64,000 bases of DNA. It comes from DAIODI01 sp046349255 (GTDB lineage Bacteria; Pseudomonadota; Alphaproteobacteria; Rhizobiales; Aestuariivirgaceae). Positions 26,070 to 34,373 of this stretch are shown piece after piece. The stretch spans positions 682,001-746,000 of the forward strand of contig JAXMCR010000002.1 in the NCBI GenBank assembly GCA_046349255.1, given 5' to 3'. The position numbers were made by a program, and so were the translations under genes. The notes beneath the pieces were generated by a model. It was not told the DNA's origin. It was given only the letters and a program-made list of their open reading frames with translations, and ran no database searches. The stretch's first letter is position 1. The number at the start of each line of letters is the position of its first letter.

Positions 26070-26675
26070 TCAGAACGGGCGGCGCTGGCGCATCGCTGCG
26101 ACGAGCGTGCCCTCGTCGAGGTAATCGAGCTCGCCGCCGACCGGCACGCCGTGCGCGAGGCGCGAGACGGACACGCCCTGCTCCTTCAGCCGCTCGGTGA
26201 TGTAGTGCGCCGTCGTCTGCCCCTCGACGGTGGCGTTGAGCGCGATCACCACCTCGCGCACCTCGCCTTGCGCCACGCGCGAGACGAGCCGCTCGATGTC
26301 GAGGTCTTCGGGCCGGACGCCGTCGATCGCCGACAGCCGGCCGCCGAGCACGTGGTAGAGCCCGTCGGTCGCGCCCGATCGTTCCAACGCCCAGAGATCG
26401 GCCACGTCCTCGACGACGCAGATCACGCCGCGGTCGCGCTCCGGATCGCGGCAGATCGTGCAGGGTGAGGTCGTGTCGACGTTGCCGCACGTGTCGCACA
26501 CCTTCACCGCCTCGAGCGCCGTCGCCATCGCGTCGGCGAGCGGCTCAAGCAGCTTCTCGCGGTGCTTGATGAGGTGCAGCGCGGCGCGCCGCGCCGACCG
26601 GGGCCCGAGCCCCGGCAGCTTCGCGAGCAGCTGGATCAGCCGCTCGATCTCCGCGCCGGTCGTGCGTCGCGGCAT
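26070..26675 (-). CDS. recR: Recombination protein RecR
   Basis: A 201-residue protein for RecF-pathway recombinational repair. It has the helix-hairpin-helix LAKLPGLGPRSARRAALHL (about 17-35), a four-Cys zinc site CDTCGNVDTTSPCTIC and a Toprim domain (ICVVEDVADLWALERSG). It lies 4 bp downstream of ybaB in the conserved dnaX-ybaB-recR order. Confidence 0.97.
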   Translation of the reverse strand: MPRRTTGAEIERLIQLLAKLPGLGPRSARRAALHLIKHREKLLEPLADAMATALEAVKVCDTCGNVDTTSPCTICRDPERDRGVICVVEDVADLWALERSGATDGLYHVLGGRLSAIDGVRPEDLDIERLVSRVAQGEVREVVIALNATVEGQTTAHYITERLKEQGVSVSRLAHGVPVGGELDYLDEGTLVAAMRQRRPF

Positions 26676-26679
26676 CGTC

Positions 26680-27003
26680 TCAGAAGGGCAGCTTCATGCC
26701 GGGCGGCAGCGGCAGTCCGCCGGTGACGGCCTGCATCTCGCGCGCCACCGCCTCTTCCATCTTGGCGCGCGCGTCGGTCAGCGCAGTGACGAGCAGGTCC
26801 TCGAGGATCTCCTTGTCGGCCGGCACGATCAGGCTCGGGTCGATCGACACCTGCGAGACCGTGCCCTTGCCGTTCATCGTCACCTTGACGAGGCCGCCGC
26901 CTGAGCGGCCCTCGACCATCGTGGTCTCGAGACGCGCCTGCGCTTCCTGCATGCGCGACTGCATCTGCGTGACCTGCTTCATCATGTCGCCAAGGTTCTT
27001 CAT
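26680..27003 (-). CDS. ybaB: YbaB/EbfC family nucleoid-associated protein
   Basis: A 107-residue small DNA-binding protein with the family pattern MMKQVTQMQSRMQEAQARLE at the N-terminus and GGLPLPPGMKLPF at the end. It sits between dnaX and recR, 21 bp after dnaX, as in most Proteobacteria. EbfC homologues bind DNA and shape the nucleoid. Confidence 0.95.
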   Translation of the reverse strand: MKNLGDMMKQVTQMQSRMQEAQARLETTMVEGRSGGGLVKVTMNGKGTVSQVSIDPSLIVPADKEILEDLLVTALTDARAKMEEAVAREMQAVTGGLPLPPGMKLPF

Positions 27004-27024
27004 CGCCTCCGGTATCCTCTTCGC

Positions 27025-28773
27025 TCACTCGTACATCTGCTGGATTTCGTCGCCCGGCGCGCTCTCGTTCGGAGCGGGCTCCGCGCCTGCGTCCTTCACG
27101 TCCACGATCTCGGCGCCCGGAAAGCGCGCCAGCACGTCGCGCACCGCCGGGTGCTCGCGCGCCTCGCGCAGGAGCCCGTCGCGGCGATCACGCGCTGCTT
27201 CGGCGAGCGGCCGGTCGCCGGCCTGCGTCGAGAGCATCACCATCCAGCGCCGGCCGGTCCACTCCTCGAGCCGCTTCGAGAGGTCCGTGATCAGCGTGCG
27301 CGGGCCGCCCTCGACCAGCGCAAACTCCACCGTCCCCGTGGCCTCGTCGACGCGGACAGGCCGCGCATAGCGCTCGAGGTCGCCCTTGAGCTTCAGATCC
27401 CTCCGCCGGCCGGCCTCGTCGGCGAGGTCGCGAAACGTCTTCAGCTTGGGCGCGTCCGGCTTCGGCGCTGCCTGCGCGACCGACGCCGGCGCTGCGGTTA
27501 CGGGCGGTGCGGCGACCGGCGGCGATGCGGGCGGTACCGGCGCGGCGGGCGCAGCCGCGGGTGTCGCCGATGACGGTGCGGACCGCTGCACGGGTTCGCC
27601 AGCGAGTTCGGCAAGGTCGAGCGTGCTGGCGAGCCCCGCCGCGTAGGCGAGGCGGAGGAGCACCATCTCGGCCGCGGCGAGCGTGTCTTCCGCGGCCTGC
27701 GTCTCGGCGAGCCCCTTCAGCAGCATCTGCCACACGCGCGACAGGGCCGCCATCGTGAGGCCTTGCGCAAACTGGCGGCCGCGGGTGTCCTCGGCCTCCG
27801 TTCGCGCCGGATCGCGCGGCTGGGCGGGCGCGATCTTCAACTTCGTCACGTAGTGCGTGAGATCGGCGAGGTCGTGCAGGATCATCGCGGGTTCGGCGCC
27901 GCACGAGTAGAGCGTCTCGAACAGCGAGAGCGCCGTCGCCATGTCCCCCCGCATCACCGCGTCGAACAGGTCGATCACCTGCGCCCGGTCGGCGAGGCCC
28001 AGCATGGCGCTGACGCTTCCGGCCGTCACCGTCCCGCCACCGTGCACGATCGCCTGGTCGAGCAGCGACAGCCCGTCGCGCACCGAGCCCTCGGCCGCGC
28101 GTGCGATCATCCGCAGCGCTTCGGCCTCCGCTTCCACGCCTTCGGCCTGCGCGATCTTCGCGTAGTGCTCCATCAGCGCGCCGCTCTCGAGACGCCGCAA
28201 GTCGAACCGCTGGCAGCGCGACAGCACGGTCACCGGCACCTTGCGGATCTCGGTCGTGGCGAACACGAACTTCACATGCGGCGGAGGCTCTTCGAGCGTC
28301 TTCAGCAGCGCGTTGAACGCCTGCTTCGAGAGCATGTGCACTTCGTCGATGATGTAGACCTTGTAGCGCGCGGTGATCGGCCGGTAGCGTACCGCCTCGA
28401 TGATCTCGCGCACGTCGTCGACGCCGGTACGCGAGGCCGCGTCCATCTCGATCACGTCCGGATGGCGCGATTCGAGGATCGCCTCGCAGTGGTCGCCGAG
28501 CGTCGGCATGTCGGTCGTCGGCCGGCCCTCGCCGTTCACCGCGTAGTTCACTGCGCGCGCGATGAGCCGGGCCGTCGTCGTCTTCCCGACGCCACGGACA
28601 CCGGTCAGCATCCAGGCCTGCGCAAGGCGGTCGGCGGCGAACGCGTTGCTCAGCGTGCGCACCATCGCCTCCTGCCCGATCAGGTCGGCGAAGGTGGTCG
28701 GACGGTACTTGCGGGCCAGAACCCGGTAGCCGGTCTCGGGGATCGGCGCGGGACCGGGCGTGAATTCGCTCAT
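27025..28773 (-). CDS. dnaX: DNA polymerase III subunit gamma/tau
   Basis: A 582-residue clamp-loader subunit. The AAA+ domain starts YRVLARKYRPTTFADLIGQE, with Walker A GVRGVGKTTTARL, DEVHML and FATTEIRKVPVTVLSRCQRF. The four-Cys zinc module of E. coli DnaX is reduced here (only GDHCEAI remains), as in other alphaproteobacteria. A Pro/Ala-rich linker near 420-470 leads to the tau-type C-terminal domain. The ATG at 28773 gives the usual N-terminus; a reading from 28824 would run into the SRP RNA gene. I saw no A6G-type slippery run for gamma frameshifting. Confidence 0.95.
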   Translation of the reverse strand: MSEFTPGPAPIPETGYRVLARKYRPTTFADLIGQEAMVRTLSNAFAADRLAQAWMLTGVRGVGKTTTARLIARAVNYAVNGEGRPTTDMPTLGDHCEAILESRHPDVIEMDAASRTGVDDVREIIEAVRYRPITARYKVYIIDEVHMLSKQAFNALLKTLEEPPPHVKFVFATTEIRKVPVTVLSRCQRFDLRRLESGALMEHYAKIAQAEGVEAEAEALRMIARAAEGSVRDGLSLLDQAIVHGGGTVTAGSVSAMLGLADRAQVIDLFDAVMRGDMATALSLFETLYSCGAEPAMILHDLADLTHYVTKLKIAPAQPRDPARTEAEDTRGRQFAQGLTMAALSRVWQMLLKGLAETQAAEDTLAAAEMVLLRLAYAAGLASTLDLAELAGEPVQRSAPSSATPAAAPAAPVPPASPPVAAPPVTAAPASVAQAAPKPDAPKLKTFRDLADEAGRRRDLKLKGDLERYARPVRVDEATGTVEFALVEGGPRTLITDLSKRLEEWTGRRWMVMLSTQAGDRPLAEAARDRRDGLLREAREHPAVRDVLARFPGAEIVDVKDAGAEPAPNESAPGDEIQQMYE

Positions 28774-28804
28774 GTCGCTTCCGCGGCCGCTTTCGGGTGA
28801 TGAG

Positions 28805-28903
28805 GCGGGAGGCCAGCCGGGCAACCCGGACCTGACTCGTTAGGGCTGCTTCCTTCCGGACCTGACCCGGTTGGCGAGCGGCTCGTCTGCCGCCAGCCTC
28901 CCT
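28805..28903 (-). ncRNA. ffs: Signal recognition particle RNA (4.5S type)
   Basis: The minus strand carries the nearly invariant SRP RNA apex GGTCAGGTCCGGAAGGAAGC, then AGCCCTAACGAGTCAGGTCC. The outer ends pair (GGGAGGC at the 5' end, plus 28896-28902; GCCTCCC at the 3' end, plus 28807-28813), giving a ~99-nt hairpin. The RNA binds Ffh and guides membrane-protein insertion. A location immediately upstream of dnaX is typical for Rhizobiales. Ends are estimated from pairing. Confidence 0.93.
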
Positions 28904-29002
28904 GACGGCCTATATCGGCCACCGGGCTCGAAGATGCAAGTCTTGACGGGCGGCTTTCCGGGCCCCGGTGACGGCGGGTCGATGCGCGCCTATCTATGCG
29001 GA

Positions 29003-30019
29003 ATGCCGCTGTCTCCGCATCCCTCGACCTGGCTCTATCCTACCCCGCAAGGGCTCTGGTGCGAGCCCGGACGGTTCTTCATCGACCCCGTCCGGCCCGT
29101 GGAGCGGGCCGTCATCACGCACGGGCACGGCGACCATGCGCGCCCCGGCCACCAGGCCGTGCTCGCCACGCCCGAAACGCTCGAGATCATGAAGGTGCGC
29201 CTCGGCGAGGGCGCGGGCGGGACGCTCGATCCTTCGCCCTACGGCGAGACGCGCACGGTGGGCGACGTCGAGGTGTCGCTGCATCCGGCGGGCCACATCC
29301 TGGGGTCGGCGCAGGTGAAGATCGTCCACAGGGGCGCCTGCGCCGTCGTCTCCGGCGACTACAAGCGGGCCGCCGATCCGACATGCGCGCCGTTCGAGCT
29401 GCAGCGCTGCAACCTTTTCATCACGGAGGCGACCTTCGCGCTCCCAGTGTTCCGGCACGCGGTCGCCGGCGACGAGGCGCGAAGGCTCGTCGCCTCGATC
29501 GCGGCGAACCCGGACCGGGCGCACCTCCTCGGCGTCTACGGTCTCGGCAAGTGCCAGCGGATGATCGCTCTCGTGCGCGCGGCAGGCTACGACCGGCCGA
29601 TCTTCCTGCACGGCGCGCTCGAGGCGCTGTGCGCCCTCTACGAACGGCACGGCATCGCGCTGGGACCGCTCGAGATGGTGGGCCAACGCAAGCCGGAGGA
29701 GTTTGCGGGCGAGCTCGTCTTGTGTCCGCCGGGCGACCTCGGCTCGCGCTGGACGCGGCGGCTCGGCGATCCGCTCACCGCGTTCGCGTCCGGCTGGATG
29801 CGGGTGCGCGGCCGCGCGCGCCAGCGCGGCGTCGAGCTGCCGCTGGTCGTCTCCGATCACGCCGACTGGCCGGAGCTGCTCGTCACGATCGCAGAGACGG
29901 GCGCGGAGGAAGTGTGGGTGACGCACGGGCGCGAGGACGCGCTGATCCACGAGCTTGGAAAGAGCGGCCTCAAGGCGCGCGCGCTGTCGCTCGTCGGCTT
30001 CGAGGACGAGGGCGACTGA
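29003..30019 (+). CDS. Ligase-associated DNA exonuclease (metallo-beta-lactamase fold)
   Basis: A 338-residue MBL/beta-CASP-like nuclease. THGHGDHARPGH (about 39-50) is the metal-binding motif, SLHPAGHILGSAQVKI and VVSGDYK supply further metal ligands, and SDHADWPELL lies near the end. It is encoded directly before an ATP-dependent DNA ligase (stop and start overlap by 1 nt in TGATG), the usual arrangement of this family, and is presumed to process DNA ends for repair. Confidence 0.92.
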   Translation: MPLSPHPSTWLYPTPQGLWCEPGRFFIDPVRPVERAVITHGHGDHARPGHQAVLATPETLEIMKVRLGEGAGGTLDPSPYGETRTVGDVEVSLHPAGHILGSAQVKIVHRGACAVVSGDYKRAADPTCAPFELQRCNLFITEATFALPVFRHAVAGDEARRLVASIAANPDRAHLLGVYGLGKCQRMIALVRAAGYDRPIFLHGALEALCALYERHGIALGPLEMVGQRKPEEFAGELVLCPPGDLGSRWTRRLGDPLTAFASGWMRVRGRARQRGVELPLVVSDHADWPELLVTIAETGAEEVWVTHGREDALIHELGKSGLKARALSLVGFEDEGD

Positions 30020-31620
30020 TGCAGCGCTTCGCCACGCTCCTCGACCGCCTCGTCTACAGCCAGGCGCGCAATGCGAAGCTGAAGCTGCTCGAGGATTACT
30101 TTCGCGCCGAGCCGGACCCGGACCGCGGCTATGCGCTCGCCGCCCTCACCGACGGGCTGCCGATCCGCCTGCCGCTGCGGCGCATCCTCGCCGGGCTGGT
30201 CGAGCCGTTCGCCGACCCCGTGCTCTACCAGTTGTCGCGCGACTATGTGGGCGACACTGCCGAGACGGTGGCGCTGCTCTGGCCCGATCGCGCGGACCGC
30301 GGCCCTGCGCCGAGCGTGTCCGAGGTCGCCGAGACGTTGATCCGTACCCCGCCCAATCGCGCACCGGCGCTGATCGCGCGCTGGCTCGACTCGCTCGATT
30401 CGACGGGCCGCTTCGCGCTGCTCAAGCTGATGACGGGCGCGCTGCGCGTCGGCGTGTCGGCAAGGCTCGCCAAGACCGCGCTCGCCTCGGTGGGCAACGT
30501 CGACGTCGCGGAGATCGAGGAGGTGTGGCACGCGGTTTCTCCTCCGTATGCGGATCTCTTCGCCTGGATCGACGGGAAGGGGGCCAAGCCCGATCCCGGC
30601 AAGACAGCCGTGTTCCGGCCGCTCATGCTGTCGCACCCGATCGAGGAGCGCGAGTTCGAGGCGCTCGACCCCGACCTCTTCGCGGCGGAATGGAAGTGGG
30701 ACGGCATCCGCGTGCAGGTGGCGGCGACCGGCGCCGAGACCCGGCTCTTCTCGCGCTCGGGCGACGACATTTCGGGAGCGTTCCCGGACCTGATCGACGC
30801 CTTTCGTGGCGTGCGCGGCGTCGCCGACGGCGAGCTGCTCGTGGTGAAGGAGGGCGAGGTGCAGCCGTTCAACGACCTGCAGCAGCGGCTCAACCGCAAG
30901 ACGGTCACGGCGAAAATGCTGAAGAGCTACCCCGCGCACATCCGCCTCTACGATCTCCTGTTCGACGGCGAGGACGACGTGCGCGCGCTGTCGTTCGTAG
31001 AACGGCGCGCAAAACTCGAGATGTGGTTCGAAGAGCAGGCGCCGCAGCGCAGCGACCTCTCGGCGCTCGTCACGTTCGACTCGTTCAGGCATCTCGAGGA
31101 GATGTGGGCCGGCGCCCGCGCGGAGGGCATCGAGGGGCTGATGCTGAAGCGGCGCGACAGCCCCTACGTGTCGGGGCGCCCTCGCGGCCTCTGGTACAAG
31201 TGGAAGCGCGCCCCGCTCACGCTCGACTGCGTGCTGATGTACGCTCAGCGCGGCTCCGGCAAGCGGTCGTCCTACTATTCGGACTACACGTTCGGCGCCT
31301 GGCGGACGGGCGAGGACGGCACCGAGGAGCTCGTCCCCGTGGGCAAGGCCTACTCGGGCTTCACCGACGAGGAGCTCCTGAAGATCGACCGCTTCGTCCG
31401 GCACAACACGGTCGAGCGCTTCGGCCCGGTGCGCGCCGTGAAGCCGGAACTGGTGCTCGAGATCGCCTTCGACGCCGTCCAGGCCTCGGCCCGGCACAAG
31501 TCCGGCGTCGCCATGCGCTTTCCCCGCGTGCACCGCATCCGCTGGGACAAGCCAGCGGCGGAGGCCGACCGCCTGTCGACGCTCACCGCCTTGATCGGCA
31601 ACCAGCCGGTGCGCGGCTAA
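30019..31620 (+). CDS. ATP-dependent DNA ligase (LigC type, repair-associated)
   Basis: A 533-residue ligase. Residues 1-200 form the DNA-binding domain. The adenylation motif AAEWKWDGIRVQV places the nucleophilic Lys at about 226, GLMLKRRDSPYVSG and WYKWKRAPLTLDCVLMYAQR are later nucleotidyltransferase motifs, and a C-terminal OB domain ends near 525. Length and gene pairing fit the ligase that accompanies the MBL exonuclease in repair modules. The helicase and PdeM-type phosphoesterase often found with this pair are not adjacent here. Confidence 0.93.
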   Translation: MQRFATLLDRLVYSQARNAKLKLLEDYFRAEPDPDRGYALAALTDGLPIRLPLRRILAGLVEPFADPVLYQLSRDYVGDTAETVALLWPDRADRGPAPSVSEVAETLIRTPPNRAPALIARWLDSLDSTGRFALLKLMTGALRVGVSARLAKTALASVGNVDVAEIEEVWHAVSPPYADLFAWIDGKGAKPDPGKTAVFRPLMLSHPIEEREFEALDPDLFAAEWKWDGIRVQVAATGAETRLFSRSGDDISGAFPDLIDAFRGVRGVADGELLVVKEGEVQPFNDLQQRLNRKTVTAKMLKSYPAHIRLYDLLFDGEDDVRALSFVERRAKLEMWFEEQAPQRSDLSALVTFDSFRHLEEMWAGARAEGIEGLMLKRRDSPYVSGRPRGLWYKWKRAPLTLDCVLMYAQRGSGKRSSYYSDYTFGAWRTGEDGTEELVPVGKAYSGFTDEELLKIDRFVRHNTVERFGPVRAVKPELVLEIAFDAVQASARHKSGVAMRFPRVHRIRWDKPAAEADRLSTLTALIGNQPVRG

Positions 31621-31683
31621 AGTCCTTGCCTGCCTGCAGCTGTAATGCTTTGTTCGCTGTAAGGCACGGCGAACCCCGGCCAG

Positions 31684-31712
31684 TGATCCATCTTTTGGAC
31701 AGCGCGTAAGCT
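31684..31712 (+). promoter_or_regulatory. Autoregulatory RpoE-type promoter upstream of rpoE
   Basis: TGATCC at 31684-31689, a 15-bp spacer and CGTA at 31705-31708 (GCGTAAGCT) lie 32 bp before the rpoE ATG. The pattern agrees with autoregulated RpoE promoters of Rhodobacter as I recall them, and with the site at 6540 in this window. Confidence 0.7.
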
Positions 31713-31739
31713 CTCCACGAGGATCTTCGGGGTCTACGT

Positions 31740-32342
31740 ATGATTTTGGCGACCTTGAGCACGCACGACTCCGCTCCAACCCCGGCTGCCGGCAGCGAGC
31801 AGGCCCGCATGGCGGCGCTTCTCGACCGGGTGGCCACCCGTCAGGACAAGACCGCGTTCGCGGTCCTGTTCCAGCATTACGGGCCGCGGGTGAAGAGCTT
31901 CATGGTGCGCAAAGGCGCCAACCCTGAGCTTGCCGACGACCTCGCACAGGAAACGCTTCTCGCGGTGTGGAATAAGGCCCACCTCTACGCCGCCGAGAAG
32001 GGTTCGGTCACGACCTGGGTCTACACGATCGCGCGCAACCTGCGCATCGACCGGCTCCGGCGGGAATCGTCGGTGCACTTCACCGAGATCGACGGCTACG
32101 ACGAAGCCTCCGACGATCCCGGCAGCGACGTGCAGTTGAACCGGGCGCAGGAAGACGCCCGGGTGTCGAGCGCGCTGGCCGAACTGCCGGCCGAGCAGGC
32201 GCAGATCCTGGTCATGTCCTACGTCGAGGACATGGCGCAGAGCGAAATCGCCGAACGGCTGAAACTGCCGCTCGGCACGGTGAAATCGAGAATGCGGCTC
32301 GCGTATCGCAAGCTGCGCAGGAGCCTGGAGGACTTGGGGTGA
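31740..32342 (+). CDS. rpoE: RpoE-type ECF sigma factor (ChrR-partnered)
   Basis: A 200-residue group IV sigma factor. Region 2 (about 40-108) includes DDLAQETLLAVWNKA and TTWVYTIARNLRIDRLRRES; region 4 (about 150-198) includes MAQSEIAERLKLPLGTVKSR. In Rhodobacter sphaeroides the ChrR-bound RpoE responds to singlet oxygen and organic peroxide stress. Its gene overlaps chrR by 4 nt and has a matching promoter upstream, supporting autoregulation. Confidence 0.94.
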   Translation: MILATLSTHDSAPTPAAGSEQARMAALLDRVATRQDKTAFAVLFQHYGPRVKSFMVRKGANPELADDLAQETLLAVWNKAHLYAAEKGSVTTWVYTIARNLRIDRLRRESSVHFTEIDGYDEASDDPGSDVQLNRAQEDARVSSALAELPAEQAQILVMSYVEDMAQSEIAERLKLPLGTVKSRMRLAYRKLRRSLEDLG

Positions 32343-32989
32343 AGATTTCCCATCACCTGGACGAGGCAACGATCCTCGCCTACGCGGCGGGCACGCTCGG
32401 CGAAGCGCTGAGCGTCGTCGCCGCTGCACACGTCGCCTGGTGCCCCGACTGCCGCAGCGCGGTGCGCGAGGCGGAGGCCATCGGCGCGGCGCTGTTCGAG
32501 CGGGACGAAGGGCTCTCGCTGACCGAGGGCGCGCTGGAGCGGACCATGCAGCGCCTCGGCGCGGGCGAGCGACCGGTGCCGCGCCCTTCCCGGCAGTCGA
32601 ACGGCTTGCCGGCGCCGATCTGTTCGCGCCTCCACGGCAAGGCGCTCGACGAGATCCGCTGGCGCAAGGTCGCGCCTGGCGTCTCCTTCCATGACTTCGA
32701 GCTGTCGCCCGGCTCCAAGGGCCGACTGCGCCTGATGCGCATCGGCCCGGGCAGGGCGATGCCCGAGCACGGCCACGGCGGCGAGGAACTGACGCTCGTG
32801 CTGCGCGGCTCCTACAGCGACCACATCGGCCGCTTCGGCATCGGCGACGTCGCCGACCTCGACGAGAGCATCGAGCACCGTCCGGTGGTCGATCCCGAGG
32901 GCGACTGCGTGTGCCTCGTCGCGACCGAGGCGCCGACGCGGTTCTCCTCGATCTTCGCGCGGCTGCTGCAGCCCATCGTCCGCATCTGA
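32339..32989 (+). CDS. chrR: ChrR family zinc-binding anti-sigma factor
   Basis: A 216-residue anti-sigma factor. The N-terminal domain has His near residues 5-6 and HVAWCPDC (His31, Cys35, Cys38), the zinc site that holds RpoE. The C-terminal cupin domain has PEHGHGGEELTLVLRGS, with the His/Glu ligands needed for the singlet oxygen response in the Rhodobacter protein. Translation starts at GTG inside the end of rpoE, which couples the two products at a fixed ratio. Confidence 0.93.
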   Translation: MKISHHLDEATILAYAAGTLGEALSVVAAAHVAWCPDCRSAVREAEAIGAALFERDEGLSLTEGALERTMQRLGAGERPVPRPSRQSNGLPAPICSRLHGKALDEIRWRKVAPGVSFHDFELSPGSKGRLRLMRIGPGRAMPEHGHGGEELTLVLRGSYSDHIGRFGIGDVADLDESIEHRPVVDPEGDCVCLVATEAPTRFSSIFARLLQPIVRI

Positions 32990-32991
32990 CC

Positions 32992-33753
32992 ATGACCGCC
33001 CCGCCGCGCTGGCCCGTGGTGTGGATCGCCGGGGCCAGCACGGGCATTGGCCGTTCGCTGGCCCTGCAACTCGCTGCGAAGGGCTGCCGGGTCGCCGTAT
33101 CAGCCCGCTCGCGCGAAAAACTCGACGCGCTCTGCGCCGAGCAGCCGCGGCTCTCCGCCTATCCCTTGGACGTGACGGATGCGGCCGCGGTGGCCGAGAC
33201 GATCGCTGTGGTCGAGCGTGACCTCGGGCCGATCGACCTTGCGATTCTCGCCGCCGGCGCGTGGACGCCGATGACGATCGACACGCTGTCGGCGGACGTT
33301 TTCCGAGACACCAACGCCGTCAACTATCTCGGCGTGACCAATGCGGTTTCGATCCTCGCGCCGCTGATGGCCAGGCGCGGCAAGGGGCATCTCGCCTGGA
33401 TCGCCTCGGTTGCGGGCTACGTCGGCCTGCCGAAGGCCTATGCCTACGGGCCGACGAAGGCCGCTCTCATCAACCTCGCTGAATCGCTCGCGCCGGAACT
33501 CGAGTCGAAGGGCGTTGCCGTTTCGGTGATCAACCCCGGCTTCGTCGAGACGCCGCTCACCGCGAAGAACGATTTCCCGATGCCGTTCCTGATGTCGCCG
33601 GACGAGGCGGCGCGCCGCACGATCGAGGGGCTCGAGGCGCGCCAGTTCGAGATCGCCTTCCCGCGGCGCATGGTGGCGCTGCTGAAGGGCTTGCGGCAGC
33701 TCCCCTACCCGGCGCTGTTCGCCGTGCTGCGCCGCGGCGTGCTCAAGGGATGA
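32992..33753 (+). CDS. Short-chain dehydrogenase/reductase
   Basis: A 253-residue SDR. The cofactor motif is IAGASTGIGRSLALQLA (about 12-28), and the catalytic Ser and Tyr/Lys lie in WIASVAGYVGLPKAYAYGPTK (Tyr-x3-Lys present). It begins 2 bp after chrR and ends in a 4-nt overlap with the NTF2-like gene, so it belongs to the RpoE-controlled operon. An SDR is also present in the RpoE-controlled RSP_1087-1091 operon of Rhodobacter, which suggests a role in lipid oxidation or aldehyde reduction; the substrate is unproven. Confidence 0.9.
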   Translation: MTAPPRWPVVWIAGASTGIGRSLALQLAAKGCRVAVSARSREKLDALCAEQPRLSAYPLDVTDAAAVAETIAVVERDLGPIDLAILAAGAWTPMTIDTLSADVFRDTNAVNYLGVTNAVSILAPLMARRGKGHLAWIASVAGYVGLPKAYAYGPTKAALINLAESLAPELESKGVAVSVINPGFVETPLTAKNDFPMPFLMSPDEAARRTIEGLEARQFEIAFPRRMVALLKGLRQLPYPALFAVLRRGVLKG

Positions 33754-34193
33754 ACCGCGACACGCTCCCCGCGCACGCCCGCGCCTACGTCACGGCGTGC
33801 GAGACGCTCGACGCCTACAACGTGGAATCATTCCTTGCCCGCATGACGGACGACGTCGCCTTCGTCGACGCGCTCAACCAGGTTCAGGGCAAGGAACCAG
33901 TGCGCGCGGTCTTCCAACACCTGTTCAAAACGCTCTCCGGCGTGCGCTTCGAGATCCGGCACGCCGCGATGGACGGCAACGTGCTCCTGATGACCTGGAC
34001 GTTCCACGCCGCGCAGGCGGCGATGGGTTCGTTCCGGTTCGAGGGCGCGTCGGAAGTGACGTTTGACGATCACGGTCTCGTGAAGCGGCACGTCGACCAC
34101 TGGGATTCGGGCCGGGAAATCTTCGGCAAGCTGCCGGTTCTGGGCGCAGGATTCCGCGGAATCCTGCGCCTCTTTGCAGCACGAACCGGCTGA
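33750..34193 (+). CDS. NTF2-like/SnoaL-type protein
   Basis: A 147-residue protein of the nuclear transport factor 2 fold. It shows YNVESFLARMTDDVAFVDAL, GKEPVRAVFQHLFKTL and a central WTFHAAQ strand, with HVDHWDSGREIF at the end. It is the last gene of the rpoE-chrR operon, coupled by ATGA to the SDR. Proteins of this kind commonly travel with CFA-synthase/DUF1365/DUF3833 clusters; here those genes lie 24 kb upstream. Enzymatic function is unknown. Confidence 0.85.
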   Translation: MNRDTLPAHARAYVTACETLDAYNVESFLARMTDDVAFVDALNQVQGKEPVRAVFQHLFKTLSGVRFEIRHAAMDGNVLLMTWTFHAAQAAMGSFRFEGASEVTFDDHGLVKRHVDHWDSGREIFGKLPVLGAGFRGILRLFAARTG

Positions 34194-34373
34194 TCTGCCT
34201 CCCCTTCCACGATGCGGAAAGCGCCACGTCACCTCCCCTTGACGGTTTTCCGCTCCCCTCCCACCTCCGTAGCACCCCAGATACGGCCCGGGCCCCTCTG
34301 GCGAGAGCAGCCGGCGCTCTCGCGATGTCGGCGCTGAGAGACCCAACCTGCCGGCGCTATGGGGATCGTACCG

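Noticed and set aside
27025..28773. Programmed -1 frameshift in dnaX
   Set aside because: No A-rich slippery heptamer was seen near the gamma/tau border.
34194..34373. yybP-ykoY riboswitch upstream of TerC
   Set aside because: The GGGGAGTAG core could not be found on the coding strand; only weak 3' motifs were seen. Listed as a finding, not a feature.
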